From NCBI RefSeq assembly GCF_022759505.1, contig NZ_CP094289.1, positions 2,666,001 to 2,730,000 of the forward strand: a stretch of 64,000 bases of DNA, read 5' to 3'. The position numbers were made by a program, and so were the translations under genes. The DNA is from Georgenia sp. TF02-10 (lineage in GTDB: Bacteria; Actinomycetota; Actinomycetes; Actinomycetales; Actinomycetaceae). The notes under the pieces were generated by a model. It was not told where the DNA came from. It saw only the letters and a program-made list of their open reading frames with translations, and ran no database searches. Position 1 is the stretch's first letter, and each line of letters opens with the position of its first letter. This document shows, one piece after another, positions 50,390-60,278 of this stretch.

Positions 50390-52165
50390 TCAGCTGCCCG
50401 GGCCGGCCCCGCCCTCGTGCTCCCGCTGCGCCCGCAGCATGTCCGCGGCCGCGCCGCCGTCGGGCTCCTGCCCGATCCCCCGCAGCATCTGCTCGACCTT
50501 CTCCCCCGGCTGGCGCGGCGCGAGCAGCGGCACGTCCCGGTCGACGACCGCCTCGACGACGACCGGCCGGTCCGCCGCGAGCGCCCGGCGCCAGGCGTCG
50601 GCCACCTCGCCCGGCTCCTGGACCCGGATGCCGGTGAGGCCGAGCAGCTCGGCGTAGCCGGCGTACGGGAACCGCGGCACCACCTGCGAGGCCGGGAAGC
50701 GCGGGTCGCCCTCCATCTCGCGCTGCTCCCAGGACACCTCGGCGAGGTCGCCGTTGTTCAGCACGAGCACGACGAACCGGGGGTCCGCCCAGTCCCGCCA
50801 GCGGGCCGCGACGGTGATGAGCTCGGACAGGCCGTTCATCTGCATCGCGCCGTCCCCGGCCAGCGCCACGACGGGCCGGTCCGGGTGCAGCAGCTTGGCG
50901 GCGATCCCGTACGGCATGGCCGAGCCCATCGACGCCAGGGTGCTGGACAGGTGGGCGGGCACCCCGGCCGGCAGCCGCAGGAAGCGCGCGTACCAGTACG
51001 TCACCGACCCGACGTCGACGGCGACCTGCGCGTCCGCGGGCAGGTGGGCGGAGAGCTCGTGCACGACGGCCTGGGGGTTCAGCGGGTCGGCCGGCTCGCG
51101 CACCCGCTGCTCCGCCACCTCGTGCCAGGTGGCCACGGCGCGCTCGACGTCGGCGCGCCAGCCCCGCCGCTCGGGCAGCCGGGGCAGCAGGGCGGCGAGG
51201 GTGTCCGCGGCGTCGCCGACCAGGGCGGCCTCCACCGGGTACTTGGTGCCGATGTTCCGCCCGGTGATGTCGACCTGCACCGCGCGGGCCTGCCCGGGGG
51301 CCGGGTAGAACTCGGTCCACGGGTCGTTGCTGCCGACGATCAGCAGGGTGTCGCAGCCGGACATCAGGTCGGCCGAGGCGGTCGTGCCGAGGTGGCCCAT
51401 GACCCCGCAGTGGTACGGCAGCGACTCGTCGAGCACCGGCTTGCCGAGCAGCGAGGTGGTCACCCCGGCGCCCAGCCGCTCGGCCACGGCCCGGACCTCC
51501 GCCGCCGCCCCGGCCGCGCCCTGGCCGACGAGGACGGCGACCCGCTCGCCGGCGCCGAGGATCTCCGCCGCCCGGTCCAGGTCCTCCTCCCGCGGGGTGA
51601 CGTGCGGCCGGGCGAGCGCCGTCGACGTCGGGACGACGCCGTGGGTGTGCTCCTGCTCGGCGAGCTCGGCCTTCTGCACGTCGTGCGGGACGATCACGCA
51701 GGTGGGCGTGGAGGTGGCGAGCGCGGTCCGGACGGCGTTGTCGACGACGAGCGGGAGCTGCTCGGGCGACATGACGGTCTGCACGTACTGCCCGCAGACG
51801 TCCTTGAGCAGGCTGTGCAGGTCCACCTCCTGCAGGTAGCCGCTGCCCAGCGCCGTGCTGACCACCTGCCCGACGATCGCCACGACGGGCTTGCGGTCGA
51901 GCTTGGCGTCGTACAGGCCGTTGAGCAGGTGGATGGCGCCGGGTCCCTGGGTGGCCAGGCAGACGCCGACGCCGCCGCTGTACTTGGCGTGCCCGGTGGC
52001 CATGAACGCCGCCATCTCCTCGTGCCGGGCGGTGACCAGCCCAACGCGGTCCTGGCGGCGCAGCGCGGCGAGCAGGGGGTCGATCCCGTCGCCGGCGAAG
52101 CCGAAGACGCGGTCGACGCCCCAGTCGGCCAGGCGCTGGACGATGCCGTCGGCGGCGGTTGCCAT
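50390..52165 (-). CDS. Thiamine-diphosphate-dependent enzyme, PoxB (pyruvate oxidase)-like
   Basis: A 591-residue three-domain ThDP enzyme. The PYR domain has FGFAGDGIDPLLAAL and ARHEEMAAFMATGHAKYSG, with the cofactor-activating Glu at about 49. The central domain has RVAVLVGQGAAGAAAEVRAVAERLG. The PP domain carries the ThDP/Mg motif AGDGAMQMNGLSELITVAARW...VLVLNNGD. The layout and KPVVAIVGQ strand match pyruvate:quinone oxidoreductase-like proteins annotated as ThDP-requiring enzymes. ATG 52165 follows GGAGGAGCGCC. Divergent from aspA. The acceptor (quinone, oxygen or phosphate) cannot be assigned. The C-terminal lipid-binding helix of E. coli PoxB is not evident. Confidence 0.87.
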   Translation of the reverse strand: MATAADGIVQRLADWGVDRVFGFAGDGIDPLLAALRRQDRVGLVTARHEEMAAFMATGHAKYSGGVGVCLATQGPGAIHLLNGLYDAKLDRKPVVAIVGQVVSTALGSGYLQEVDLHSLLKDVCGQYVQTVMSPEQLPLVVDNAVRTALATSTPTCVIVPHDVQKAELAEQEHTHGVVPTSTALARPHVTPREEDLDRAAEILGAGERVAVLVGQGAAGAAAEVRAVAERLGAGVTTSLLGKPVLDESLPYHCGVMGHLGTTASADLMSGCDTLLIVGSNDPWTEFYPAPGQARAVQVDITGRNIGTKYPVEAALVGDAADTLAALLPRLPERRGWRADVERAVATWHEVAEQRVREPADPLNPQAVVHELSAHLPADAQVAVDVGSVTYWYARFLRLPAGVPAHLSSTLASMGSAMPYGIAAKLLHPDRPVVALAGDGAMQMNGLSELITVAARWRDWADPRFVVLVLNNGDLAEVSWEQREMEGDPRFPASQVVPRFPYAGYAELLGLTGIRVQEPGEVADAWRRALAADRPVVVEAVVDRDVPLLAPRQPGEKVEQMLRGIGQEPDGGAAADMLRAQREHEGGAGPGS

Positions 52166-52511
52166 GGCGCTCCTCCTTCACCCGGGCGCCGGGCCCGGTC
52201 GGACCCCCATCGTCCAGCCCGGTGCGCGTGCCCGCATCCGCGCGGCCACCTGGCCCGCATCTGGGCAGCGGCGCCGCGCTCGTCCGCCCACGTGTCGCAC
52301 CCCACCCGCCGCCGGCCCCAACGGCCCACCCCCGGGAGGAGGGCCGGGGTGTTTGATATCCGAGGCTTGACCGAGGGCCAGGCCACGGCAGGCCCCGGCA
52401 CGGCGGACACGCCACGTCACGGCACGGCAGGGCACGGCGCGCAACGCCACGTCACCGGCCGCCGTCGGGCCGGCCCGTCCCGGACACGAGCAGGACCAGG
52501 AGCGAGGACCG
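52166..52511. other. Divergent intergenic region, PoxB-like / aspA
   Basis: 346 bp without a gene. GC-rich repeats of CACGGCACGGCAGG and CACGCCACGTCAC type occupy 52380-52455. The AT-rich island TTTGATATCC at 52351 with TTGACC at 52367 is the likeliest promoter area for aspA. I see no clear -10 box or regulator site. Confidence 0.4.
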
Positions 52512-54029
52512 ATGACCACCAGGACCGAGGAAGATCTGCTCGGCACCAAGGAGGTGCCGGCGGACGCCTACTACGGGATCCACACCCAGCGGGCCGTCGA
52601 GAACTTCCGGATCAGCTCGTCCACGATCAGCGACATCCCGGCGTTCGTCCGCGCGATGGTCCAGGTGAAGAAGGCGTCGGCGCTCGCCAACCGTGAGCTC
52701 CGCACCATCCCTCCGCGGATCGCCGACGCGATCGTCGCCGGCTGCGACGAGGTCCTCGTCCGCGGCCGGTGCATGGACCAGTTCCCCGTGGACGTCTTCC
52801 AGGGCGGGGCCGGGACGTCGGTCAACATGAACACCAACGAGGTCATCGCCAACCTGGCGCTCGAGCACCTCGGGCTGCCCAAGGGCCGCTACGACGTCGT
52901 CAACCCCAACGACCACGTCAACAAGAGCCAGTCGACCAACGACGCCTACCCCACCGGGTTCCGGCTCGCGGTCCACACCGTCGTCCAGGACCTGCGGGGC
53001 GAGCTCGAGCGGCTCGCCGCCGCCTTCGCCGCCAAGGGCGAGGAGTTCGCCGACGTGCTCACCATGGGCCGCACCCAGCTGCAGGACGCGGTGCCGATGA
53101 CGCTCGGCCAGGAGTTCACCGCCTTCGCCGTCCTCGTCCGCGAGGAGGTTCGCCACCTCGGCGTCCTCGCCGGGCTGCTGCTGGAGGTCAACCTCGGCGC
53201 GACGGCGATCGGCACCGGCCTGAACACCCCGCCGGGCTACGCCGCGCTCGCCGTCGAGAAGCTCGCCGAGGTCTCCGGGCTGCCGGTCGTGCTCGCGGAG
53301 AACCTGGTCGAGGCGACCTCCGACGCCGGCGCCTACGTCTCCATGCACGCCGGGCTGAAGCGGGTGGCGGTGAAGCTGGGGAAGATCTGCAACGACCTGC
53401 GGCTGCTGTCCTCCGGCCCGCGCGCCGGGCTGAACGAGATCAACCTGCCCGAGCTGCAGGCCGGGTCCTCGATCATGCCGGCGAAGGTCAACCCGGTCAT
53501 GCCCGAGGTCGTGAACCAGGTGTGCTTCACCGTCATGGGCAACGACGTGACGGTGACCGCGGCGGCCGAGGCCGGCCAGCTCCAGCTCAACGTCATGGAG
53601 CCGGTCATCGCCCAGGTGATGTTCGAGTCGGTCAGTCTGCTGCACAACGCCGCGGCCGGGCTGCGCGAGCGGTGCGTCGACGGCATCACGGCCAACCCCG
53701 AGGTGTGCCGGAGCTACGTCATGCGCTCGATCGGGATCGTCACCTACCTCAACGAGGTCATCGGGCACCACAACGGCGACCTCGTGGGCAAGGAGGCTGC
53801 CCGGTCCGGGCGCTCGGTCCGGGAGGTCGTGCTCGAGATGGGGCTGCTGGACGAGGCGCAGCTCGACGAGCTGCTCTCCCCGGAGAACCTCATGCGGCCC
53901 AGGTACCACGGGGAGATCTTCCCGGCCGAGGACCCCGACAGCCTGCCCCGCGGCGACGACGCCGCCCCGGAGACGGCGGCCGCCGTCGCGCAGGAGCCCG
54001 GGAGCCCCGCCCAGGAGACCCCGCGATGA
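52512..54029 (+). CDS. aspA: Aspartate ammonia-lyase
   Basis: A 505-residue fumarase/aspartase superfamily enzyme that converts L-aspartate to fumarate and ammonia. It starts [30 protein letters not shown]. Conserved active-site blocks are [55 protein letters not shown] and the superfamily signature [15 protein letters not shown] with the catalytic Ser loop. YYGIHTQR and [10 protein letters not shown] favour aspartase over fumarase. It has an extra C-terminal tail of about 25 residues (acid/Ala-rich). ATG 52512 follows AGGAGCGAGG. Its stop overlaps the Dcu gene, the classical aspA-dcu pairing. Confidence 0.93.
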   Translation: MTTRTEEDLLGTKEVPADAYYGIHTQRAVENFRISSSTISDIPAFVRAMVQVKKASALANRELRTIPPRIADAIVAGCDEVLVRGRCMDQFPVDVFQGGAGTSVNMNTNEVIANLALEHLGLPKGRYDVVNPNDHVNKSQSTNDAYPTGFRLAVHTVVQDLRGELERLAAAFAAKGEEFADVLTMGRTQLQDAVPMTLGQEFTAFAVLVREEVRHLGVLAGLLLEVNLGATAIGTGLNTPPGYAALAVEKLAEVSGLPVVLAENLVEATSDAGAYVSMHAGLKRVAVKLGKICNDLRLLSSGPRAGLNEINLPELQAGSSIMPAKVNPVMPEVVNQVCFTVMGNDVTVTAAAEAGQLQLNVMEPVIAQVMFESVSLLHNAAAGLRERCVDGITANPEVCRSYVMRSIGIVTYLNEVIGHHNGDLVGKEAARSGRSVREVVLEMGLLDEAQLDELLSPENLMRPRYHGEIFPAEDPDSLPRGDDAAPETAAAVAQEPGSPAQETPR

Positions 54030-55345
54030 TCGTCGTCGAGTTCCTCGTCGTCCTCGGGGCGATCTTCCTCGGGGCCCGCCTGGGCGGCATCGCCATCGGG
54101 TTCGCCGGTGGCCTCGGCGTCCTCGTCCTCGCCCTGCTCGGGGTGACGCCCGGGGAGATGCCGTTCGACGTCATCTCGATCATCATGAGCGTCATCGCCG
54201 CCATCGCGGCGATGCAGGTCGCCGGCGGCATGGACTACCTGGTCAACCTCGCCGAACGGATCCTGCGGAGCCGGCCGCGGTACCTGACCTTCCTCGCGCC
54301 CGTCGTCACCTACGCCATGACGGTCATGGCGGGGACCGGGCACACGGCGTTCTCCACCATGCCGGTCATCACCGAGGTGGCGAAGGAGAGCAACCTGCGG
54401 CCCGCCCGGCCGCTCTCGATCGCCGTCGTCGCGTCCCAGATGGCGATCACTGCCTCGCCCATCTCGGCCGCCGTCGTCTTCTTCGCCAGCCTGCTGGAGG
54501 AGCAGGCCGGCGTGACGTACATCGACCTCCTCGCGGTCGCGATCCCGTCCACGTTTCTCGCCACGATGGCGACCGCCGCGATCATGACCGCCATCGACCG
54601 GGTGCGCGGCACGACGGCGCTCGACACCCACCCGGAGTACCGCCGTCGGCTCGCCGCCGGACAAGTCGCCCTCCGCGGCCCGCAGCAGCGCGAGCTCCGC
54701 CCCGGCGCCCGGCTCTCGGTGCTCGTCTTCGTCGTCGGCCTCGTCCTCGTCATGGGCTACGCGACGGCGATCAGCGAGAACGTCGGCCTGATCACCGACC
54801 CGGTGCTCGGCCGGGACCAGGCGATCATCGCGATCATGCTCGGCATCGCCGCCGTCATCGTCCTGCTGTGCCGGGTCCCGACGGCGGACGTGCTGGCCGC
54901 GTCGACCTTCAAGTCCGGGATGAGCGCGGCCATCTGCGTGCTCGGCGTCGCGTGGCTGGGGACGACCTTCGTCGCCGCGCACGAAGAGCTGATCATGGCG
55001 ACCGCCGGCGACCTCCTCGCGCGCTCCCCGTGGACGCTCGCGATCATCCTGTTCTTCGCCGCGGCGCTGCTCTACAGCCAGGCCGCGACGACCCGGGCGC
55101 TGATGCCGACGGCGCTCGCCATCGGCGTCGCGCCGGCGGCGGCGGTCGCGGCGTTCCCCGCCGTGTCCGCGCTGTTCGTCCTGCCCACCTACCCGACGCT
55201 GCTGGCAGCGGTCGAGATCGACGACACCGGCACCACCCAGATCGGCAAGGCCGTCTTCAACCACCCGTTCCTGGTGCCCGGGGCGATCAACATCGCGATC
55301 GCCGTGCTGCTCGGGTTCGGTTTCGCCGCGCTCCGCGGGATCTGA
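54026..55345 (+). CDS. Dcu-family C4-dicarboxylate transporter (DcuA/DcuB)
   Basis: A 439-residue membrane protein with about 10-12 helices. It starts [39 protein letters not shown]. The most conserved Dcu segment, [61 protein letters not shown], is complete. ATG 54026 overlaps the aspA stop (ATGA). The pair should import aspartate and export fumarate or succinate, supporting fumarate respiration or nitrogen supply. DcuA versus DcuB cannot be told from sequence alone. Confidence 0.92.
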   Translation: MIVVEFLVVLGAIFLGARLGGIAIGFAGGLGVLVLALLGVTPGEMPFDVISIIMSVIAAIAAMQVAGGMDYLVNLAERILRSRPRYLTFLAPVVTYAMTVMAGTGHTAFSTMPVITEVAKESNLRPARPLSIAVVASQMAITASPISAAVVFFASLLEEQAGVTYIDLLAVAIPSTFLATMATAAIMTAIDRVRGTTALDTHPEYRRRLAAGQVALRGPQQRELRPGARLSVLVFVVGLVLVMGYATAISENVGLITDPVLGRDQAIIAIMLGIAAVIVLLCRVPTADVLAASTFKSGMSAAICVLGVAWLGTTFVAAHEELIMATAGDLLARSPWTLAIILFFAAALLYSQAATTRALMPTALAIGVAPAAAVAAFPAVSALFVLPTYPTLLAAVEIDDTGTTQIGKAVFNHPFLVPGAINIAIAVLLGFGFAALRGI

Positions 55346-55372
55346 CGGCCGCCGGCGACGGCGAGCGGCCGG

Positions 55373-55798
55373 CTACCGACGCCGGGCGGCGCGGAACGCC
55401 CGCCAGGCCCCGGTGGACCACAGCGCCCAGGCCACCAGCGCCGGCTGGAAGAGCAGCCGGACCGCGCGGGCCCGGTCGGAGTTCAGGCCGAACGCGTCGC
55501 TGCGGGTGAGGTACTGGGAGATGTTGCCGGGGAAGATCGCGACGAAGAACGCCGCGGCCAGCCAGCCCACCGGGACCCGCCGCTTCCGGGCGGTGACGAG
55601 CGCCCCGCCGAGGGCGAGCTCGGCGACGCCGGAGGCGAGCACGACCACGTCGTCGTCGACCGGCAGCGACTTGGGTACCTGCGCGAGGAACTCCTCCCGC
55701 GCGAACGTCAGGTGCGAGGTGCCCGTGAACAGCAGGGTCGCCCCGAGGGCGACCTGGCCGAGCGTGCGCGGGGTGGACGTGGTGGCTGACCGGCTCAT
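55373..55798 (-). CDS. DoxX-like membrane protein
   Basis: A 141-residue four-helix protein. LGQVALGATLLFTGTSHLTFAREEFLAQVP, ASGVAELALGGALVTARKRRVPVGWLAAAFFVAIFPGNISQYLTRSDAFGL and RLLFQPALVAWALWSTGAW are typical of the DoxX/DUF417-like group. GNISQY plus a final WALW is common to actinobacterial members. ATG 55798. It is convergent with the Dcu gene; a GGCCGC/GCGGCC stem near 55350-55372 may separate them. Function unknown; redox-linked in some relatives. Confidence 0.8.
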   Translation of the reverse strand: MSRSATTSTPRTLGQVALGATLLFTGTSHLTFAREEFLAQVPKSLPVDDDVVVLASGVAELALGGALVTARKRRVPVGWLAAAFFVAIFPGNISQYLTRSDAFGLNSDRARAVRLLFQPALVAWALWSTGAWRAFRAARRR

Positions 55799-55851
55799 GG
55801 CCTGAGCCTGGCAGCCGGCGCCGCCGGCCGCGAGCCGGGGCGGCGCCGGCT

Positions 55852-57678
55852 CTAGGCCTCCGTCGGGCCGAGGTCGGGCGCCGCGACGAACCGGGCGTGC
55901 GGCCCGGCCGCGCCGTGCAGCTCGAGCAGCACCAGCTCGTTGCCCGCCGCGCGGACCAGCGGGCCGGGCACGTAGAGCGTGCCGGTGGGGCCCTCGCTCG
56001 AGTACCGGCCCAGCAGCTCGCCGTTGACCCAGACCAGGCCGCGGGTCCAGCCGTCCAGGCGCAGGAAGTGGTCCACGCCCCCGACCGAGCCGAACGTGCC
56101 GCGGTGGAACGACGGCCCGGCCAGGGGGGCCGCCAGGTCCGGCTCGCCGGCGAGGGGGGCGCTCCCGGCCGGTTCGCCGTCGTCCACCGGCACCCACACC
56201 TCCGCGGCCAGGTGCTCGGGTGCGCCGTCGAGGTCCAGGGGCACCGCCTCCCAGCCGGTGAGCTCGCGCACGGCCGTGCGCACCGGCCCGACGATCCCCT
56301 TCGGCTCGCCGATCCGGGCGCCGTAGTTCACCCGGCCGCGGTCCTCCACCAGCAGGGTCAGCGTGCCGGACCGGCGCGGCAGCGGCAGCGACCAGGTGCG
56401 GGTGGTGCGGTCGAGCACGCCGACCGGGTCGCCGTCGAGAGCGACGAGCGCACGGTCGCGCACCTCCGCCACCACGAGGACAGCGTCCTCGCCGGTGACC
56501 CGGGTGCGGTACAGGGCGAAGCCCGACCATTGCCGCAGGTCGTCCATGGTCGGCGGCTGCTCGGCGGTCCGGGCGGCGCCCGGACGGGCGAGGACGCCCA
56601 CGACGTCGGCGAGCGGGACCCGACGGTCGAGCACCACGTCGAGCGCCGGGGCCGGGGCCGGCTCGGCCGGCACCTCCTCGGGCACCGGGGCGTGCTTGGC
56701 GATCACCGCGCGCAGGGCGTGGAACTTCGCCGTGGGCGCGCCGTGCTCGGACAGCGGGGCGTCGTAGTCGTAGGAGGTGGTGATGGGCAGGTAGGTGCCC
56801 TTGTCGTTGGCCCCGTTGGTCAGCCCCAGGTTGGTGCCGCCGTGGAACATGTAGAGGTTGACCGACCCGCCGGCGCCGAGCAGGTCGTCGAGGTCCCGCG
56901 CGGTGGCCTCCGGGGCGGTGACGTGGTGCTCCCGGCCCCAGGAGTCGAACCAGCCGTCCCAGAACTCCGTGCACATCAGCGGCCCGGTGGGCTGGTGCCG
57001 GCGCAGCACGGCGAGCCGCTCCCGGGAGCGTGAGCCGAAGTTCGCCGTCTTGTGCAGCTCGGGCAGGCCGCCGCGGGAGAGGTGCTCGTCGTCGGCCTGG
57101 TCGCAGGTGAACAGCGGCACGTCGATGCCCTGCTCCCGGGTCAGGTCCACCAGGGCACGCAGGTAGCGGACGCGCTCGTCGTCGGGCACGCCGGGATAGG
57201 CGCCGTACTCGTTCTCCACCTGCACCATGAGCACCGGTCCGCCGCGGGTCACCTGCCGCTCGGCCACCACGGGCAGCAGGTGCGCGAAGTAGGTGGCGAT
57301 GGCCTCCAGGAACCGCGGGTCGTGCCGGCGCACGCCGCTCCCGACGCCGGCCAGCCACGCCGGCAGCCCGCCGCCGTCCCACTCGGCGCAGATGTACGGC
57401 CCCGGCCGGACGATGGCGTGCAGCCCCTCTGCGGCGACCAGGTCGAGGAAGCGGCCCAGGTCGCGCCGGCCGGTCAGGTCGAACTCGTCGGGCTCGGGCG
57501 CGTGGAAGTTCCACGCCACGTAGGTCTCGATCGTGTTCAGGCCCATCAGCCGGGCCTTGCGGATCCGGTCGGCCCACTGGTCGGGGTGCACCCGGAAGTA
57601 GTGCAGCGCCCCGCTGATCACCTGGAAGGGGCGGCCGTCGAGCAGGTAGTCCCGCTCGCCGATCTCGAACGTGGGCAT
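55852..57678 (-). CDS. GH35 beta-galactosidase
   Basis: A 608-residue family-35 glycoside hydrolase. It starts at the barrel: LLDGRPFQVISGALHYFRVHPDQWADRIRKARLMGLNTIETYVAWNFHAPEP. RPGPYICAEWDGGGLPAWL leads to the acid/base in MVQVENEYGAYPG (E157) and the nucleophile in PLMCTEFWDGWFDSWG (E238). YMFHGGTNLGLTNGANDKGTYLPITTSYDYDAPLSEHG completes the active site. C-terminal beta domains follow. No signal peptide, so it hydrolyses imported galactosides in the cytoplasm. Last gene of the transporter operon, 144 bp after the binding-protein gene across a GGCGACGGCGG-rich spacer. Confidence 0.94.
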   Translation of the reverse strand: MPTFEIGERDYLLDGRPFQVISGALHYFRVHPDQWADRIRKARLMGLNTIETYVAWNFHAPEPDEFDLTGRRDLGRFLDLVAAEGLHAIVRPGPYICAEWDGGGLPAWLAGVGSGVRRHDPRFLEAIATYFAHLLPVVAERQVTRGGPVLMVQVENEYGAYPGVPDDERVRYLRALVDLTREQGIDVPLFTCDQADDEHLSRGGLPELHKTANFGSRSRERLAVLRRHQPTGPLMCTEFWDGWFDSWGREHHVTAPEATARDLDDLLGAGGSVNLYMFHGGTNLGLTNGANDKGTYLPITTSYDYDAPLSEHGAPTAKFHALRAVIAKHAPVPEEVPAEPAPAPALDVVLDRRVPLADVVGVLARPGAARTAEQPPTMDDLRQWSGFALYRTRVTGEDAVLVVAEVRDRALVALDGDPVGVLDRTTRTWSLPLPRRSGTLTLLVEDRGRVNYGARIGEPKGIVGPVRTAVRELTGWEAVPLDLDGAPEHLAAEVWVPVDDGEPAGSAPLAGEPDLAAPLAGPSFHRGTFGSVGGVDHFLRLDGWTRGLVWVNGELLGRYSSEGPTGTLYVPGPLVRAAGNELVLLELHGAAGPHARFVAAPDLGPTEA

Positions 57679-57822
57679 GGCAGCGCGGGGCCTTTCGGTA
57701 GGTGTGGACGACGGCGGGACGCCCGGTGGGCGACGGCGGGCGACGGCGGGGTGCCGGGCTGGCGACGTCGGGCGGCGACGGACGGCGGGGCGGCAGTTCG
57801 CCGCCCCGCCGCCGTCGTGCCG

Positions 57823-59169
57823 TCACTCCGTGACGGTGAAACCCTGGCCGTTGCCGTACGTGGCGGACTGCTCCTGCCACGCCGCCAGGCCCTCGGTGAG
57901 CGTGGTGTCGGAGACGTACGCCTGGCCGACCGTGTCGTTGAAGACCGAGTTCGCGTAGACCTGGAACGGCAGGTACTGCCAGCCCTCCACGACGTTCGCG
58001 GCGGAGTCGGCGAGCACCTCGTTGATCTTCTGGCCGCCGAAGTACTCCGACTCCGTGCCGCGGAACTCCTCCGACTCGAGGTCGGCAGTGGTGGCCGGGA
58101 AGGCGCCGCCGTCGATGCGGGTCTGCACGCCGTCGCCGTTCGTGGCGTAGTCGACGAACGCGTAGGCGAGCTCGGCGTTCTCGCTCGCCGCGGGCACGGT
58201 CAGCGAGGAGCCGCCGTTCTCGGCCGAGGTGTGCTGCCCGGCCTCCCACTGCGGCATCTCGGCCACCCGCCACTTGCCCGCACCCTGCGGGACGCCGGAC
58301 TCGAGGTTGGCCGGCATCCAGGCGCCGATGGTCAACGACGCGATCGTGCCGTTGCCCAGGCCCTGGTACCACTCGTCGCTCCAGGACCCGACCGGGGCGA
58401 GGAGGTCCTCGTCGATGAGCTGCTGCCAGACCTCGGTGAACGTCGCGGTGCCCTCGTCGCCGGCGAAGTCGATCGTCACGTCCGTGCCGTCCACCTGGTA
58501 GGGCTGGCCGCCGGCCTGCCAGATCATGCTGGTGGTGAAGCCGGCGTCGCCGATGTCGTTGGCGATGTAGGCGTTCGGGTCCTGCTGGTGGATGGTCCGC
58601 GCGGCCTCGAGGTACTCCTCCCACGTCGTCGGCACCTCGACGCCGAACTTGGCGAAGACCTCCTCGTTGTAGAAGAGGGCCATGGGTCCAGAGTCCATCG
58701 GCAGGCCGTAGACGCCGTCGCCGCTGTGCACCGCGTTCCACGGACCGGTGCTGAACGTACCCTCCAGCTCGTCGGCGCCGAGCGGGCCGAGGTCGGTCAG
58801 CGCCTCGGAGATGGCGAACTGCGGCACCGCGTAGTACTCGATCTGGGCGACGTCGGGGACGCCGTCGCCGGCGGCGATCGCGTTCTGCAGCGCGGTGTAC
58901 TGGTCGTTGGCGGTACCGACGTTCTCCAGGTTCACCGTGACGTTCGGGTACTCGTCCTCGAAGTCCGCCACGACCTGCTCGAGCGTGGGCTCCCACGCCC
59001 AGACGGTGATCTCACCGCCCTCCTCGAGGACGTCGCCGGTGTCGACGGGTGCGGCGGCGCCGCCGCTGCCCGAGCCGCCGCCGTCGCCGCCGCCGCAGGC
59101 GGCGAGGCCGAGGGCGAGCACCCCGGCGAGGGCGGTGCCACGTACTAGGTGGCGGGGTCGTGCATTCAT
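57823..59169 (-). CDS. Sugar ABC transporter substrate-binding lipoprotein (galactoside locus)
   Basis: A 448-residue lipoprotein. The signal MNARPRHLVRGTALAGVLALGLAACGGG (lipobox LAAC) is followed by a Gly/Ser linker. The mature part includes EITVWAWEPTLEQVVADFEDEYPNVTVNLENVG and VYGLPMDSGPMALFYNEEVFAKFGVEVPTTWEEYLEAARTIHQQDPNAYIA, diagnostic of CUT1 binding proteins. ATG 59169 has GTGAGGACTTCC upstream. Third gene of the operon, with GH35 after it. The ligand is probably a beta-galactoside oligosaccharide. Confidence 0.93.
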   Translation of the reverse strand: MNARPRHLVRGTALAGVLALGLAACGGGDGGGSGSGGAAAPVDTGDVLEEGGEITVWAWEPTLEQVVADFEDEYPNVTVNLENVGTANDQYTALQNAIAAGDGVPDVAQIEYYAVPQFAISEALTDLGPLGADELEGTFSTGPWNAVHSGDGVYGLPMDSGPMALFYNEEVFAKFGVEVPTTWEEYLEAARTIHQQDPNAYIANDIGDAGFTTSMIWQAGGQPYQVDGTDVTIDFAGDEGTATFTEVWQQLIDEDLLAPVGSWSDEWYQGLGNGTIASLTIGAWMPANLESGVPQGAGKWRVAEMPQWEAGQHTSAENGGSSLTVPAASENAELAYAFVDYATNGDGVQTRIDGGAFPATTADLESEEFRGTESEYFGGQKINEVLADSAANVVEGWQYLPFQVYANSVFNDTVGQAYVSDTTLTEGLAAWQEQSATYGNGQGFTVTE

Positions 59170-59257
59170 GGAAGTCCTCACTTCATCGCTGGCGTGCCGC
59201 ACGGACGCGTGCGGAGGGTCAGGGGTCACACGGACGGTCTGGGGTCACACGGAGGGT

Positions 59258-59355
59258 CGAAGGTCGTCATACGAAAGGGCCGAAGGTCGTCATGCGGAGG
59301 GGTTGAAGGTCGTCATACGGAAGGATCGAAGGTCGTCATGCGAAGGTCCCAGGGC
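59258..59355. repeat. 23-bp tandem repeat, 4 copies, between permease and binding-protein genes
   Basis: GAAGGTCGTCAT(A/G)CG recurs at 59259, 59282, 59305 and 59328 in the 187-bp gap 59170-59356, with two related GGTCACACGGA units before it (59224 and 59243). On the transcript these read ATGACGACCTTC. They could form a translational or processing element, or simply be minisatellite DNA. Confidence 0.75.
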
Positions 59356-59356
59356 G

Positions 59357-60277
59357 TCATTCCTTGACGCTCCCGGCGGCCAGGCCGGACTGCCAGTAGC
59401 GCTGCAGCAGCAAAAAGGCGGCGACCAGCGGCAGGATCGTCAGCAGGGAGCCGGTGATGACGAGGTTGAAGATCGCCTCGCCGCCGGCCGTGGCGGCCTG
59501 CGCGTTCCAGGCGTTGAGCCCGACCGTCAGCGGGTACCACGAGGAGTCGCGCAGCATGATCAGCGGCAGGAAGTAGTTGTTCCAGGTGGCGACCATCGTG
59601 AACAGCAGCACGGTGACGATCCCCGGGGCGAGCAGCGGCAGGCTCACCTGGAAGAACGTGCGGAACTCGCCCGCGCCGTCGATCCGGGCGGCCTCGAGCA
59701 GCTCGCCGGGGACGGCCTCGGCGGCGAACGTCCACATGAGGTAGAGCCCGAACGGCGAGATCAACGACGGGATGATCACGGCCCACGGCGTGTTGGTCAG
59801 CCCCATCTCGCTGAACATGAGGAACGTCGGCACGGCGAGCGCCGTGCCCGGCACCGCCACCGCGCCGATGACGATGGCGAACACGGCGCGCTTGCCGGGG
59901 AAGTCGAACTTGGCGAGGGCGTAGCCGCCCAGGACGGCGAGGAACGTGGCGCCGCCGGCGCCGGCCACCACGTACAGCACCGTGTTGAGGAACCAGCGCA
60001 CGAAGACGCCGTCGTCGTAGGTCAGCGTGGTAGTGATGTTCTCCCACAGGGAGAAGTCCTCGCCGAACCAGAGCCCGAACGAGGAGAACAGGTCCTCCTG
60101 CGTCTTGGTCGCGTTGATCAGCAACCAGGCCAGCGGCACCAGCGAGTAGAGGAGGACGATCGCCGTGAGCGCGGTGAGCAGCGGGCTGCGTCGCGGCCGG
60201 GCCACGGAGTGGCGGCGCGGCGTGCGCAGCCGCGGGGCGGTCCGCGCGGCCGAGGTGGTGAGCGTCGTGGTGGTCAT
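59357..60277 (-). CDS. Sugar ABC transporter permease (MalG-type)
   Basis: A 306-residue permease. Helix 1 is LLTALTAIVLLYSLVPLAWLLINATKTQEDLFSSFG. The EAA loop is PGELLEAARIDGAGEFRTFFQVSLPLLAPGIVTV. WNNYFLPLIMLRDSSWYPLTVGLNAWN is the usual MalG region, and it ends RYWQSGLAAGSVKE. ATG 60277 lies one base after the upstream permease's stop. With the MalF-type subunit it forms the galactoside channel. Confidence 0.92.
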   Translation of the reverse strand: MTTTTLTTSAARTAPRLRTPRRHSVARPRRSPLLTALTAIVLLYSLVPLAWLLINATKTQEDLFSSFGLWFGEDFSLWENITTTLTYDDGVFVRWFLNTVLYVVAGAGGATFLAVLGGYALAKFDFPGKRAVFAIVIGAVAVPGTALAVPTFLMFSEMGLTNTPWAVIIPSLISPFGLYLMWTFAAEAVPGELLEAARIDGAGEFRTFFQVSLPLLAPGIVTVLLFTMVATWNNYFLPLIMLRDSSWYPLTVGLNAWNAQAATAGGEAIFNLVITGSLLTILPLVAAFLLLQRYWQSGLAAGSVKE

Positions 60278-60278
60278 G

